A stretch of DNA of 64,000 bases from Melieria omissa. Taxonomy: Eukaryota > Arthropoda > Insecta > Diptera > Ulidiidae. Where the stretch lies: NCBI GenBank assembly GCA_963971225.1, contig OZ020269.1, positions 12,114,701 through 12,178,700 on the forward strand, written 5' to 3'. Positions 12,881 through 24,011 of this stretch are shown in pieces (positions within the stretch are counted from its first letter, which is position 1; each line of letters begins with the position of its first letter). The notes below the pieces were generated by a model. The model did not search any database, was not told where the DNA came from, and saw only the letters and a list, made by a program, of their open reading frames with translations. Both the position numbers and the translations under genes were made by a program.

Positions 12881-14091
12881 CATTAATCCCTCTACCCCTA
12901 CTCCCACTCTCATCTCTTTGCCTTCACCTTTTTCGTTCTTTCACACAACTTTAGTAAACTTTCTAGTAAAAATCACTTGTAAACTGCTGCCACACATAAA
13001 CTATTTATGTGGTAAGAGAAAGAGAGCAACGCTGTTGGCCAACTTACTTGCGCCACTAATGATTTAAAGTTTTGGCCTTTTTTCCGTTTGTTTGTTTGTT
13101 TGTTTGCGTTTGTTCTTTTCCACTGCAGCCATTCAGCGATGGCGACGTCAGTCCCTGCTAATTACTGCTGCTAATTCAATTTGATGGCATTAGTCGCTGC
13201 GCTTGCATTGCGGCCAACGCAAATGGTTAATGAACCGCACATTAGTGCAATCGAGCGTTGGCGCGCACCCTCTGCCCTCTGTTTGTATTTTTTTTAATAT
13301 AAATTCGTCCTTTGAGATTTTGCCGCAAACGAATTAGTGATTCCTTTTAATCGCACACAGCCCACCCAGCCAACGAGTGACAACGAATACACACACACAC
13401 ACTTAGGCAACCGTTTCGCTGCGTGCTTTGCATTGGTTTTTGTTTTGCTTGTAATATCTTTGTGTGTGTGTGCGTGTGCTTTGAAATCTTGTTAGCGCAC
13501 ACAATCTGCAATTGCAACCGAGTCGCGCAGCCTCGTTTGCTTCTTCTTTCTGTGGTTTCCATTGCTTTGCTGTCGCTTGAGCGGTTTCCAATGCGCTCGC
13601 AATTTCCGCTGCCGCTGCCGCTGCTGCAGTCATGCGCTGTGTGCCGTGTGCACAATTAGTTAAATATTTTATGCTTTAATAAAATGTAATTTTTATCAAA
13701 AGCCACAAAAGACGCGCTGCCAATGCGAGCAAAAGCCTAACAACCCACAAATTGGGTCAGGGTTGCCAGGTTGTTGATGCCACTGCTGTTGTTGTTGTTG
13801 TTTTTGTTCATTATATTTGTTGTTTAGCATTTTGGAATGCTGAACCCAAGAAAATGCGTTTTTAATGCGAAGAAAATGTTGTGCGCAAACACAATGAGCC
13901 GCATTTTGCATGAATAATTAAAAGCCAAATTGCAATTTGCCTCAAAATGCACCGCACTAATGGCTCGAAATGTTGAAGCCTACAATGCACCGACACAATC
14001 GACAGCCGCAGCTGTGGTTGTTGTCGCTGCTACGGTAAATTCGCTTTGATGTAATCCTGGAAAATTTGCATAGAGGATTTGTTTGTTCTGT
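12881..14091. other. Intergenic, moderately GC-rich, no recognised gene
   Basis: Includes a stretch at about 13130-13280 with several TAATTA/TTAAT cores in a more complex context, which could be regulatory, though no specific site is claimed. CA and TG runs occur near 13390 and 13458. No exon was recognised. Confidence 0.4.
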
Positions 14092-14095
14092 TTAA

Positions 14096-14827
14096 GGGGT
14101 TATATACCTTTTTCTGTAGGGAAATACAGTGTTTTAATTTTTTTTTAAGCATGTTACCATAGCTTTATTCAAATGCAATACAAAGTTTATAAAAGTACAT
14201 GTCCTTATGTGAATTTGTATAAAATTTCAAGCGAAAATTCGAAAAATTGGGGAAGTTACAGTCCTTCCCGCAGAACTCCTTTTGTTAGCAGTGGTTGACG
14301 GTGAGCATGAAATCGAGGTAACGGCTCAGCTGAAAAACAAAAAAAAAAAAAACCACGTTAGTACATAGTGTTACCTTGTTCGTGAACGAAGGATTTAAAA
14401 AAAAAAATTTTTACAGTTACAGTGCTATTTTTTCCAAAAATGTCGATTTTTTAAGCTCGAAAAATTGAGTTTTTTGCCCAAAAAAAATAGAAGAATTTGT
14501 CGAAAAAAAAATTCCTTCGTTCACGAATTAGCTATTATATGTACAAACAAACCCTCAAAATTTAAAATTGATCGATGAAGTGGTTAGCGGGATATCGTGC
14601 TCACCGAGATGGCATTTTTCAAAAAACATCATTTGGAGAAAATCACGTTTAAAATTTGAGTTGAGTACTTGAGTTCCGGAAACTGCGCGCTATGAACGGC
14701 CGTATCTTAGGTTCTAGTGCCCCGATCTCGATGGAATTTTGCAGAAAAATTGTTAAAAGTATGTACTTCAAAAATAAGTCATAACAATTTTTTTCGATTT
14801 TTGAGCCACAAAAAGGTATATAACCCC
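14096..14827. mobile_element. 732-bp TTAA-flanked non-autonomous DNA element
   Basis: Both ends carry the perfect 18-bp inverted repeat GGGGTTATATACCTTTTT and are bordered by TTAA (14092-14095 and 14828-14831). Inside is a second, perfect 15-bp inverted pair, TTCGTGAACGAAGGA at 14379-14393 against 14513-14527. No transposase frame is present. The structure is that of a non-autonomous DNA transposon with a TTAA target. The superfamily is not settled. Confidence 0.75.
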
Positions 14828-14831
14828 TTAA

Positions 14832-15484
14832 GTTAGCTCATTGACATGAAGACGTGTTCTGTTTTTAGTTTAGTTGATTTCATTTTATTGTTGAACTTTT
14901 ATTGTACCAATTTGCTAAATAATACTTTATCTCTTTATAATCTTTATCCAGATTCTGTCTTTTGTGCTTAATCAAACCTTAATGGGGGTCAAATGGACGT
15001 TTTTTCTTCAATTTTTTCATTTTATTTCACTTTTTCTTTTCTTCTATTTTCTTCAATTATCAATTTTCAATTTTCTAGTTTCTTTTCTTCTATTTTCAAT
15101 TTTGAATTTACTATTTTTAATTTTTTATTTTTTATTTCCTATTCCATATCCTATTTCCTATTTAATATTTCCTCTTTTCTCATTTCCTTTCTTCAATTTT
15201 CTATTTGCAATTTTCAATTTGTAATTTTCTCTTTTAAATTTTCAGTTTTTAATTTTTAATTTTTTAATTTATTTATTTCCTATTCTATTTCTTATTCCCT
15301 ATTTTCTATTTTTTTCTTCAATTTTTTTTCTATTTTCAATTATTTATTTTTAATTTTTAATTGTTAATTTTTAATTTTAAAGCTTTAATTTTAAGTTTTT
15401 AATTTTTAATATTTATTTTTTAATTTTTCTTTTTTAATTTTAAATTTTGAATTCTAAATTTTTAATTCCAAATTTGTAGTTTTA
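14832..15484. other. Low-complexity T-rich sequence
   Basis: From about 15000 the plus strand is dominated by words such as TTTTCAATTTTC, TTTCTATTT and TTTTTAATTTTTAA. This is degenerate AT/pyrimidine simple sequence that grades into the TTTTA array. Phe/Ile/Leu-rich frames here are compositional. Confidence 0.7.
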
Positions 15485-15970
15485 CTTATTTTATTTTATT
15501 TTAATTTATTTTATTTTATTTTATTGTATTTTATTTTATTTTATTTTATTTTATTTTATTTTATTTTATTTTATTTTATTTTATTTTATTTTATTTTATT
15601 TTATTTTATTTTATTTTATTTTATTTTATTTTATTTTACTATATTTTATTTTATTTTTTTATTTAATTTATTTTATTTTATTTTATTTTATTTTGTTTTA
15701 TTTTAGTTTATTTTATTTTATTTTATTTTATTTTATTTTATTTTATTTTATTTTATTTTATTTTATTTTATTTTATTTTATTTCATTTCATTTCATTTCA
15801 TTTTATTTCATTTTATTTCATTTTATTTCATTTTATTTTATTTTATTTTGTTTTATTGTATTTTATTTTATTTTATTTTATTTTATTTTATTTTATTTTT
15901 TTTTGTTTTGATTTGTTTTATTTTATTTTATTTTATTTTATTTTATTTTATTTTATTTTATTTTATTTTT
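15485..15970. repeat. (TTTTA)n array with a (TTTCA) sub-block
   Basis: About 485 bp of TTTTA with few interruptions. At 15781-15830 the unit changes to TTTCA, four in a row followed by alternating TTTTA and TTTCA, then returns to TTTTA. Confidence 0.95.
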
Positions 15971-16042
15971 TTTTTTTTATATTATTATATTTTATTGAAT
16001 TTTCATGAATCTTTCTTTTACTTCCCGGCTATTAAGTTACAG

Positions 16043-16135
16043 ATGGGAAACTTAGCTGCATTTAATGAGCTTAACTATGCTGAGGCAAACCGAAAACAAT
16101 TACGTATGCGTTTAGTGTTCGAGAAAAAGTTAATG
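16043..16135 (+). CDS. Candidate internal or first coding exon, unidentified
   Basis: A 31-codon open frame begins with ATG exactly after a CAG acceptor preceded by a pyrimidine-rich stretch (TTTCTTTTACTTCCC upstream) and ends exactly at a GTAAGA donor. It is 93 nt long and phase 0 at both ends. The peptide is well mixed and ends in a charged, helix-prone stretch (EANRKQLRMRLVFEKKLM). Its composition is unlike the TTTTA array just upstream. I do not recognise the family, and no partner exon was found on the plus strand. It could be an exon of a long-intron gene, a transposon relic, or chance agreement of two splice-like sites. Confidence 0.25.
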
Positions 16136-18713
16136 GTAAGAAATTTAATATTAAAATTTCTTTATCTTTCATGCTGCGTCCCTAACAGTGACTGCACAAA
16201 GCACACTCTCAACTCGCATCAAAGTTAATATTTATAGCACAACATAATGCTGCCAACATTATAATCAGACGCATATATCATATTCACATCACTCGTAATT
16301 AACTTACACACAAGCACACTTATTTCCCTTTCACGCCCACTGCGAACACCAAACCCACCATCTGCCAGCTGCCTCAGCTATGGCCGGCACAAAGGGAAAT
16401 TGGAAGTTGGCTTGCCGCCATTTGCCTGCCTCAACATGCAACCGGACCACGTCGTGTGCGCCCCATAGCTCAGGTTCCCTACACGTGCCACGCCTTCTGG
16501 CTCTCATCACATGTATGAATAAAACAAAAGTTATGTTCACGAATGCGGCCGCCGCCGAACCCAATCAATACCAATTGTTATGTTCCCATTTTGCGGACTG
16601 CGTTGGCTGTGCGTGTCTGCGTGTGTGTGTGTGTTCGTGCGTGTATGAGCGCACAGCACTCGACTATATTAGCATATTCGGTTGCAATGGGCAGCAGAGG
16701 CAGCCACGGCAACGATTCGTGATGAGACTAATTGCGAAATAAGGACAATCCATGCCCCACACTGGCGCACGCAATGAGCAAAGCAATGCGACTAATGGAC
16801 ACTTTCTCATTAGGCGACGTGCAGCAGGGTGTATGCGTTCGCATAAATAACAGTTAGGCCTACGCACAGGTCTTTGTACAGAACACAACTGTTGGTTCGT
16901 TTGGCAACATTTGAATAGTTGAATTCTTGGAAATTTGTTGTTTGAACTAGAAAGTTTGGAAAGATTTAATTAATAAATGTAATTAATTATTATTATTAAA
17001 TATTAAATATTAATTGTTGATTATTAATTGACTGACCAATTATTGTTGATTAATTTTGTAATATTTTAATTTTAGTAAAATTTTTAAAAACCTTCAACTC
17101 AAACTGCACTTTAAATTATTTTCCATTGCGGCCGAGTAAAAAGACTTCTCCGAAGAAGACCACTTTTCTGCTCATGCGAAGAGTTCCGCCTTCGATTGAC
17201 ACTGCCAAACCCATTTCAGGTTACAGAAATTAAAGTCTGAGCGTGCACACAGCGCCTCGCTTCAGATGCTTTTTCCAGTTCCACACACATACGTATACAC
17301 AATTTGACGGGCGCACAGTTGTGCAAATTGTTAAATTAAAAAAAATCATAGTCGACATTTTTTGTAATTTAATTTTAAGTAAGTAGAAGCAACTGTCTGG
17401 CCGCAATTAGCCACATATATCTTTGATGAATTCTTTAATTATGTTCTCTACACACATTAAATTGCATTACTGAGCACTCTCCGTTGAATTTCACCAAAGC
17501 ATCAGAGCACATGCTCTGAAAATCATTTGAATAACCACTACTCAACGAATTTAATTTGCAAATTTCACCATTTTCGCCATGACTGCTGCTGTGTCAACAT
17601 TCGTGAACCGACGTAAATAGCGGCAAAAGCAAAGTTATTTGCCTCAAGTTGGTGCAACTTTAAATTCAATTGCGCACAAAGCGGATTAAGATGACGAAGT
17701 AAACTTTTGCAAAAATCGCTCATCAAATAAATAAGTGCAAAATTGCGCGCGCACGCCGAAAGTGTCAAGGTCAGCCCACTACTGCTGCCCACCACTCAAC
17801 CAAACGGCATTACGTCCTTGCCACACTTGAAACGAAACAAGCTTTACGAAAGAAACTTTCGCGGAAAACTCAATGTGATTGATTATGCGCGCCGGCATCA
17901 ATTTGCTAGCAAAATTTTATCAATTTAGAAATAATATCCAATCCAAATCCGAAATGTTGATAGATCTGTCAAAGGAATCAGTGAACTCACTGAATAAGGA
18001 TAATTCAAATTAAATGAGAATCAATCACTCGCCAGGGAAATCAAATCACAACGAGCAAAAGCATTAAATGTGGTAAAATATGTCATTTCAGAATAGAAAC
18101 AGTTAATTAAATAATTGAACTCAAAAAAATATAAAAAGAAATTCAGTTTAGAAACAATAAACATGATTAAGTAATAATAATAAATGAATTCCAAACAACG
18201 AAATCAATTCATTTAGAACACAGCCACCAATTAAAAAGTGTAAACCCATTTTTAGGGAATCTATTTTGCATAAATATTTCTTTTCATAATTAATAAATTT
18301 TAATTAAATAAATTTTGAATTAAATCAATTAATTACCTCTTATGAATTTCGAATCATTTTTAATTGACTAATTTCTATTCAATGAATTTTTAATTGAAAC
18401 TAACAATGAATTGGTCATTATTGTCATTTAAAAACAAACTAAGTATTTAAACAAAATTAAAAACTAACAAAATGTGAACTTTAATAAAAAAAATTACAAT
18501 TAATAATAATCATTTTTCCTTTTTAATTAAAACACAATAAATAAAGTCTTCAATTATTGACTAATTTAATAATTTTTAGTTAAAAAACATAATTATGAAT
18601 TAAATAATAATTAAATAATAATTAAAAAAATTTTAATAATAATAAAGTTTTATTTTACAAAAATACAAAAAATAATTTATTACATTAAAAACTAATCAAT
18701 ATTAAATTTATTT
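16136..18713. other. Intergenic, no recognised gene
   Basis: A moderately GC-rich patch lies at about 16320-16900. The rest is AT-rich and becomes almost pure A/T from about 18100 to 18700. The 120-codon frame starting at 16380 has no splice context or motifs. Confidence 0.45.
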
Positions 18714-18718
18714 AGTCT

Positions 18719-19792
18719 GTATTAGTATTAGTATTAGTATTAGTATTAGTATTAGTATTAGTATTAGTATTAGTATTAGTATTAGTATTAGTATTAGTAT
18801 TAGTATTAGTATTAGTATTAGTATTAGTATTAGTATTAGTATTAGTATTAGTATTAGTATTAGTATTAGTATTAGTATTAGTATTAGTATTAGTATTAGT
18901 ATTAGTATTAGTATTAGTATTAGTATTAGTATTAGTATTAGTATTAGTATTAGTATTAGTATTAGTATTAGTATTAGTATTAGTATTAGTATTAGTATTA
19001 GTATTAGTATTAGTATTAGTATTAGTATTAGTATTAGTATTAGTATTAGTATTAGTATTAGTATTAGTATTAGTATTAGTATTAGTATTAGTATTAGTAT
19101 TAGTATTAGTATTAGTATTAGTATTAGTATTAGTATTAGTATTAGTATTAGTATTAGTATTAGTATTAGTATTAGTATTAGTATTAGTATTAGTATTAGT
19201 ATTAGTATTAGTATTAGTATTAGTATTAGTATTAGTATTAGTATTAGTATTAGTATTAGTATTAGTATTAGTATTAGTATTAGTATTAGTATTAGTATTA
19301 GTATTAGTATTAGTATTAGTATTAGTATTAGTATTAGTATTAGTATTAGTATTAGTATTAGTATTAGTATTAGTATTAGTATTAGTATTAGTATTAGTAT
19401 TAGTATTAGTATTAGTATTAGTATTAGTATTAGTATTAGTATTAGTATTAGTATTAGTATTAGTATTAGTATTAGTATTAGTATTAGTATTAGTATTAGT
19501 ATTAGTATTAGTATTAGTATTAGTATTAGTATTAGTATTAGTATTAGTATTAGTATTAGTATTAGTATTAGTATTAGTATTAGTATTAGTATTAGTATTA
19601 GTATTAGTATTAGTATTAGTATTAGTATTAGTATTAGTATTAGTATTAGTATTAGTATTAGTATTAGTATTAGTATTAGTATTAGTATTAGTATTAGTAT
19701 TAGTATTAGTATTAGTATTAGTATTAGTATTAGTATTAGTATTAGTATTAGTATTAGTATTAGTATTAGTATTAGTATTAGTATTAGTATTA
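18719..19792. repeat. (ATTAGT)n hexanucleotide array, about 1.07 kb
   Basis: About 179 consecutive copies of ATTAGT with no substitution or indel that I can see over the whole length. It starts abruptly after TTTAGTCTGT and ends at TATTAATTAATC. It is far cleaner than every other array in the window. Confidence 0.97.
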
Positions 19793-20687
19793 ATTAATCA
19801 AGTATAAAGAAACATTTTTCCAATTATAATTAATTACTTTTAATTAAATTAATTTTGAATTACATTTGAAATTTTGTTGTTATAAATCAATTAACTGTTT
19901 TGAATTGTATTTAATATGAGTAAATTAACTTAATTAATTTAAACTTAATTATTACTAGTGAGACTTTTAAAGATCGTAGTCTCTACTAAATAAACGTTAC
20001 AGTTAATTCCATGACTAAGTAATATGAAAATCATCAAATTAAAACTCAAAACACAAAAACTCAAAACACAAAAACTCAAAAACTCATCAAAAAGTGTGTC
20101 CATTATTTTTTTAAATTTAATTATCAGTCGACTACTTTGAATTATATGCTTTATTCATTTAAATAAATAATTATTTTAAGCACTTTGCTTTTCTTCTCGC
20201 TTACTTTCTTTTCCTTCAACTAACTGATGCGCTTTCCACAGCCTAAGTTCAAAGCTTTTCTAACTGTATCTTAAAAGCTGTGCCTTTAAAACATTTAAAG
20301 CTTCTTACATGAAGTACAGTGCATCTGAAAATGTTTGATTATTTTATATATTTGAAATAAATACAATGGTTCCAACCACAAAAGCTTGTGAGCAAAACAA
20401 ATGCACAAAACTGGTTCTTGACTTCAATCAAATCCGCTACTAAACTGCTTTAGTACTTTTTACTGAAAGCAGATAAGTAGAAAGCATATAAAAATGTTTG
20501 TAATAAGCTTCTGAGAAAGAAATTCTAAGCTTATTCTTTTATCAAAATAAAATTATAAACAGACCTCAAATCTATTGCTAAATCTACTCAAATCAACAGC
20601 TAAATAGCTGCAAATACAGTCGATATCTCGACGACTCCAACTAGTAGAAATCATTCAAAAACTTATATACCTAACCTAACCTATATA
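19793..20687. other. Intergenic AT-rich, no recognised gene
   Basis: Unique AT-rich sequence with a short ACAAAAACTCAAA tandem near 20041-20085. No gene or mobile element ends were recognised. Confidence 0.45.
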
Positions 20688-21203
20688 CGTGGCTGGTCCG
20701 ATAAGTACTTAGCCTACAAAAGAAAAACGAAAATTTTGGAAAATTTGATACGTTTATTTCTCAACGTAGTCTTCTTTCAACTCGATACACTTGACCCAGC
20801 GATGCTCCAACTTCTTTAACCTGTCTGAAAAATACGTTTTCTGGAGGCCTCCGTGGCGGCGATAACCTCCTCATTCGACTCAAATTTGTGCCCGGCGAGG
20901 GACTTTTTCGGTTTTTAAGTTCGGAAACAAAAAAAAGTCACACGGGGCCAAATCTGTAGAATACGGTGGATGGGGCAGCTGTTTGTGGCGAATCACCGAC
21001 CGATATTGCTCTTTTTCCATTTTTCTAAAATCCACGGACACGTTCGTTTCCACACGCGGTCAACACAAAACTAAAAATCCAATATGGCTGAAATTTGGAC
21101 AGTAGCCGTCTACGAGGATATTCTATACGATAATAAATTTCTCTTACGATAGTGGCACCATCGGGCGGTGGGGCTAATCGGGGTACTTATCGGACTGCCC
21201 ACG
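20688..21203 (-). mobile_element. Internally deleted mariner element
   Basis: The two ends are inverted repeats of about 21 bp sharing GTCCGATAAGTAC, with TA directly outside each (20686-20687 and 21204-21205). On the minus strand a transposase start reads MEKEQYRSVIR and is followed almost at once by HPPYSTDLAPCDFFLFPN, the block around the last catalytic Asp of mariner transposases. It finishes with HRWVKCIELKEDYVEK and a stop. Two stops also lie within the distal part. The middle of the transposase, including the first two catalytic Asp residues, is missing. At 516 bp it is less than half the usual 1.3 kb, so it is a non-autonomous deletion derivative. Confidence 0.88.
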
Positions 21204-21228
21204 TAGCTGTAACTGTTTATATGAATTG

Positions 21229-21397
21229 CTGTAACAGTCCTTAAGGATAAGGAAACCATCATCCACTTCCTCTGTGTTCACCCAGCGCTAACGAGAAGAA
21301 GGTGAAAGACGTTAAAGTTGGAAGCCAATAAACGGTTACTTCTTGTTTTCATTAACCTCTCATTCTGGCTACAAGAATCAGTTCATCGATTGGGTTA
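21229..21397 (+). pseudogene. Relic of a LINE reverse-transcriptase C-terminus
   Basis: One plus-strand frame reads DKETIIHFLCVHPALTRRR, then a TGA, then a continuation to a TAA at 21395-21397. The spacing of His, Cys and the CxHPALxRxR pattern matches the cysteine-histidine motif near the C-terminus of jockey/R1-type ORF2 proteins. The first Cys pair is not recognisable, so the frame is broken there. This is a short decayed fragment beside, and perhaps interrupted by, the deleted mariner. Confidence 0.4.
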
Positions 21398-24011
21398 ACC
21401 ACCTATACGTACTAACCTATACGTACTACATGTTCTAATTTGATGCCAGGGCATCAACTAGGTTTGAGGTTTGAGAATTGAAAGGTGTGTGCGGGAAAGC
21501 CTACCCTTCTTTTTGCCCACTGTGAATGCTCCTATATCACCCAGAAAACCTCTATCTGGGTTACATACCAGAGTAGAAATTTTGTCCCTGTTGAACCATT
21601 GGCTTTCTCGGATAATATTGAGTAGGTCCATTAATTGTACAACTCTTTACTAAAGTAAATACTGGCTGTCGCTCAAAGCAAGTAAGTCTTCGTAGGCATG
21701 TTTTACTGTAGTTACAGAAAAGCTCTATAAAATAGCTTTAATTTTTTAAAGCTTAACCAAAGCTAGTCAAGCAAGTTAAGATAATGTGGAAGCTTTTATT
21801 GTAAGTCCAAGAAGCTTTATCCATAAAAGTTTTAGTTTTAGTCACCAAAAGAGCTTAAAGCTCCTATGAGACCATACCTATAAATGCAGTCAACTTTTAT
21901 AGGAACATTTGTAAAGCTTATGTAACTTAAATGGGCACTCAACCAAAGCAAGTTAAGCAAGTTAAGCTAATATGGAAGCTCTTTTGCCAGTCCAAGAAGC
22001 TTTTTTCATAAAACTTTTACTTTAGTTTGGCTTTAGTTTGGTTGGTGACACCATACCTATAAATGTAGTAAACTTTTGAAGGAACATTTGCAAAGCTTAT
22101 GTAACTTAAATGGCCAAACCTTGGTTTGAAAAAACGGTATTCCTAACTTTGTTACCTGCATGAAGCACCCTGTATTTCTGGGTTAGAGTTAGAAGTATAA
22201 TAGTCCAAACCATGGGATGATCAACAGTTTGATGCAAGTGTGAAGTGTTGTTTGTGGATGCTACTTCGGCAATTATGAACACAATCCAGTCAAGCCAAGT
22301 ACCACACAAATCAAGTTAAGGTAGTCAAGGGGGAAAATAACAGCCCAGACAATAAGCCAATAGACAATAGATACGTCAGATACGTTTAAGTGCTTGTGTC
22401 CTTAGGTCATAATACTAATAATAACAACGATACAATCAAATGCCGTCTCCTTAACTTTGGCGCTTGACAAATATTACATTTTAAAATACGAAATGACAAA
22501 GACATTTTTTAGATAGTAAGAAAAGAAAGAGAAAGATTTAGAAAGAGAAGACTTCCATGTGTAACTCAAAGTATACTTATACTTAAAAAAAAAATTTCTC
22601 ATTGGTGAACATATTCATTTGCAAGTAGGAGAGTAATGGTTTCTAGTTCTCTACAGAGAAATTTTTACTGTAGGCAACTTCTATCAACGCCCAACGCAAT
22701 TAAAAACCCCTGAGTTGATTAACTTACTTGTGTATAAAAAGCAAATAAAGAATTTTTATAAAATGAATTAATATATATGTAGCTGCCTCGGGTGCCTCGA
22801 ACTTAAACTGTCGGTCGTCATGCAATGCCAACGCTTCGACCTTTTGCTTCATTGCTCTAACCATTCTTCATTGCTCTAACCTTAAACTTGATTGCTTTAT
22901 CTTTAGGCTCCATTACTCTAACCTTATAATCCACTTAAGTATGCAACAAAGCCCAAAATGTATGCCGCATTCACCAATAATAATAGCCGAATATCGATGT
23001 AGTTGTAAATTTACACCAATTACCCAACTGATTTGCATAGTTTTAAACTGTGCAGCCACTTGTCAAACTGGCAACAAGCAGCATTTATCAAGGAAATCTA
23101 TTTACATAATTAACTACTCGACTGTCGCCTCGAGCCTTGCGCCCATCTCACACAAGCCACAACAATAGAGTCGATGACTTGCCAATGCGCAGACAACGCT
23201 AAATATCAAATACTGCTGCTGAAAGTGTCGTTGTCGGCGTCGATAATGCGAAAACTTTTCGCTACACTCGAGAGAAAACGACCAAAAGTGACACAGCTCC
23301 GTTCGGGCGCAACGACAATGCCATAACGACTCAGCACGCCATCGCCCACACACACACACAGAAAACACGCACCCGAACAATACAGTCAACCAATCACACC
23401 CAGCCAGCTGAGGACCTTCCATCCACCTTAACGCTTAGCGTCGTCACCGTCGTCAACGTTATCATCACATTATTGAAAGGACCTTGCAATAATTTAAATC
23501 TCAACGGGGATAAACAACACGCAACGATGGCACCACTGGCTTTTTTCTACTTGGCATTAAAACGCCATTTGTTTATGTGTGTGTGTGTGTGTGTGTGTGT
23601 AATGGTTTCTGAACAAGTAACCGGAAGTGAAAGTGAGTGTTCGCGCTATAAATGCAAAAGACAAATTCGAGTGAATTCTACTCTCACTCGACGCCAACGC
23701 GCAGTCAATCAACAATTCAACAATTGCCAAACTTGCCAATTGTTGTGAGTGAATTTCGGTTTGTTTGCTGCCAAGTCGATTTTACGTTTTATTGCCTAGC
23801 AATGTTGGCAAAGTTATCTGTGCGTAATTCTCAATGCTGCCGCTGATTTTTATTTAATATGCGTAAATTTGCGATTGGAATTCAATTTAAAGTTGAGCTA
23901 TTTACGAGAGTGTTGTGAAAAGTTTCTAAATGCTGATTTAGGACAACTTTTCACAAATCCAAATGAACTCTTAAGGATTGAGATACACTAACGAAAATGG
24001 AATTAGTTTAG
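21398..24011. other. Intergenic, no recognised gene
   Basis: Holds the duplicated segment at 21755-22113 (listed separately), a repeated TTCATTGCTCTAACC word near 22850-22925, a moderately GC-rich patch at about 23100-23850 and a GT run at 23577-23601. No exon was recognised. Confidence 0.45.
21755..22113. repeat. Tandem duplication, about 165-195 bp per copy
   Basis: The segment from AACCAAAGCTAGTCAAGC to TGTAACTTAAATGGG (about 21755-21943) is repeated, with substitutions and indels, as AACCAAAGCAAGTTAAGC to TGTAACTTAAATGGCC (about 21949-22113). Shared internal words include CCATACCTATAAATG and GGAACATTTG. Confidence 0.75.

Noticed and set aside
16380..16742. 120-codon frame on the plus strand
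   Set aside because: It has no splice context or recognisable domain, and composition changes along its length. A competing frame is open on the other strand.
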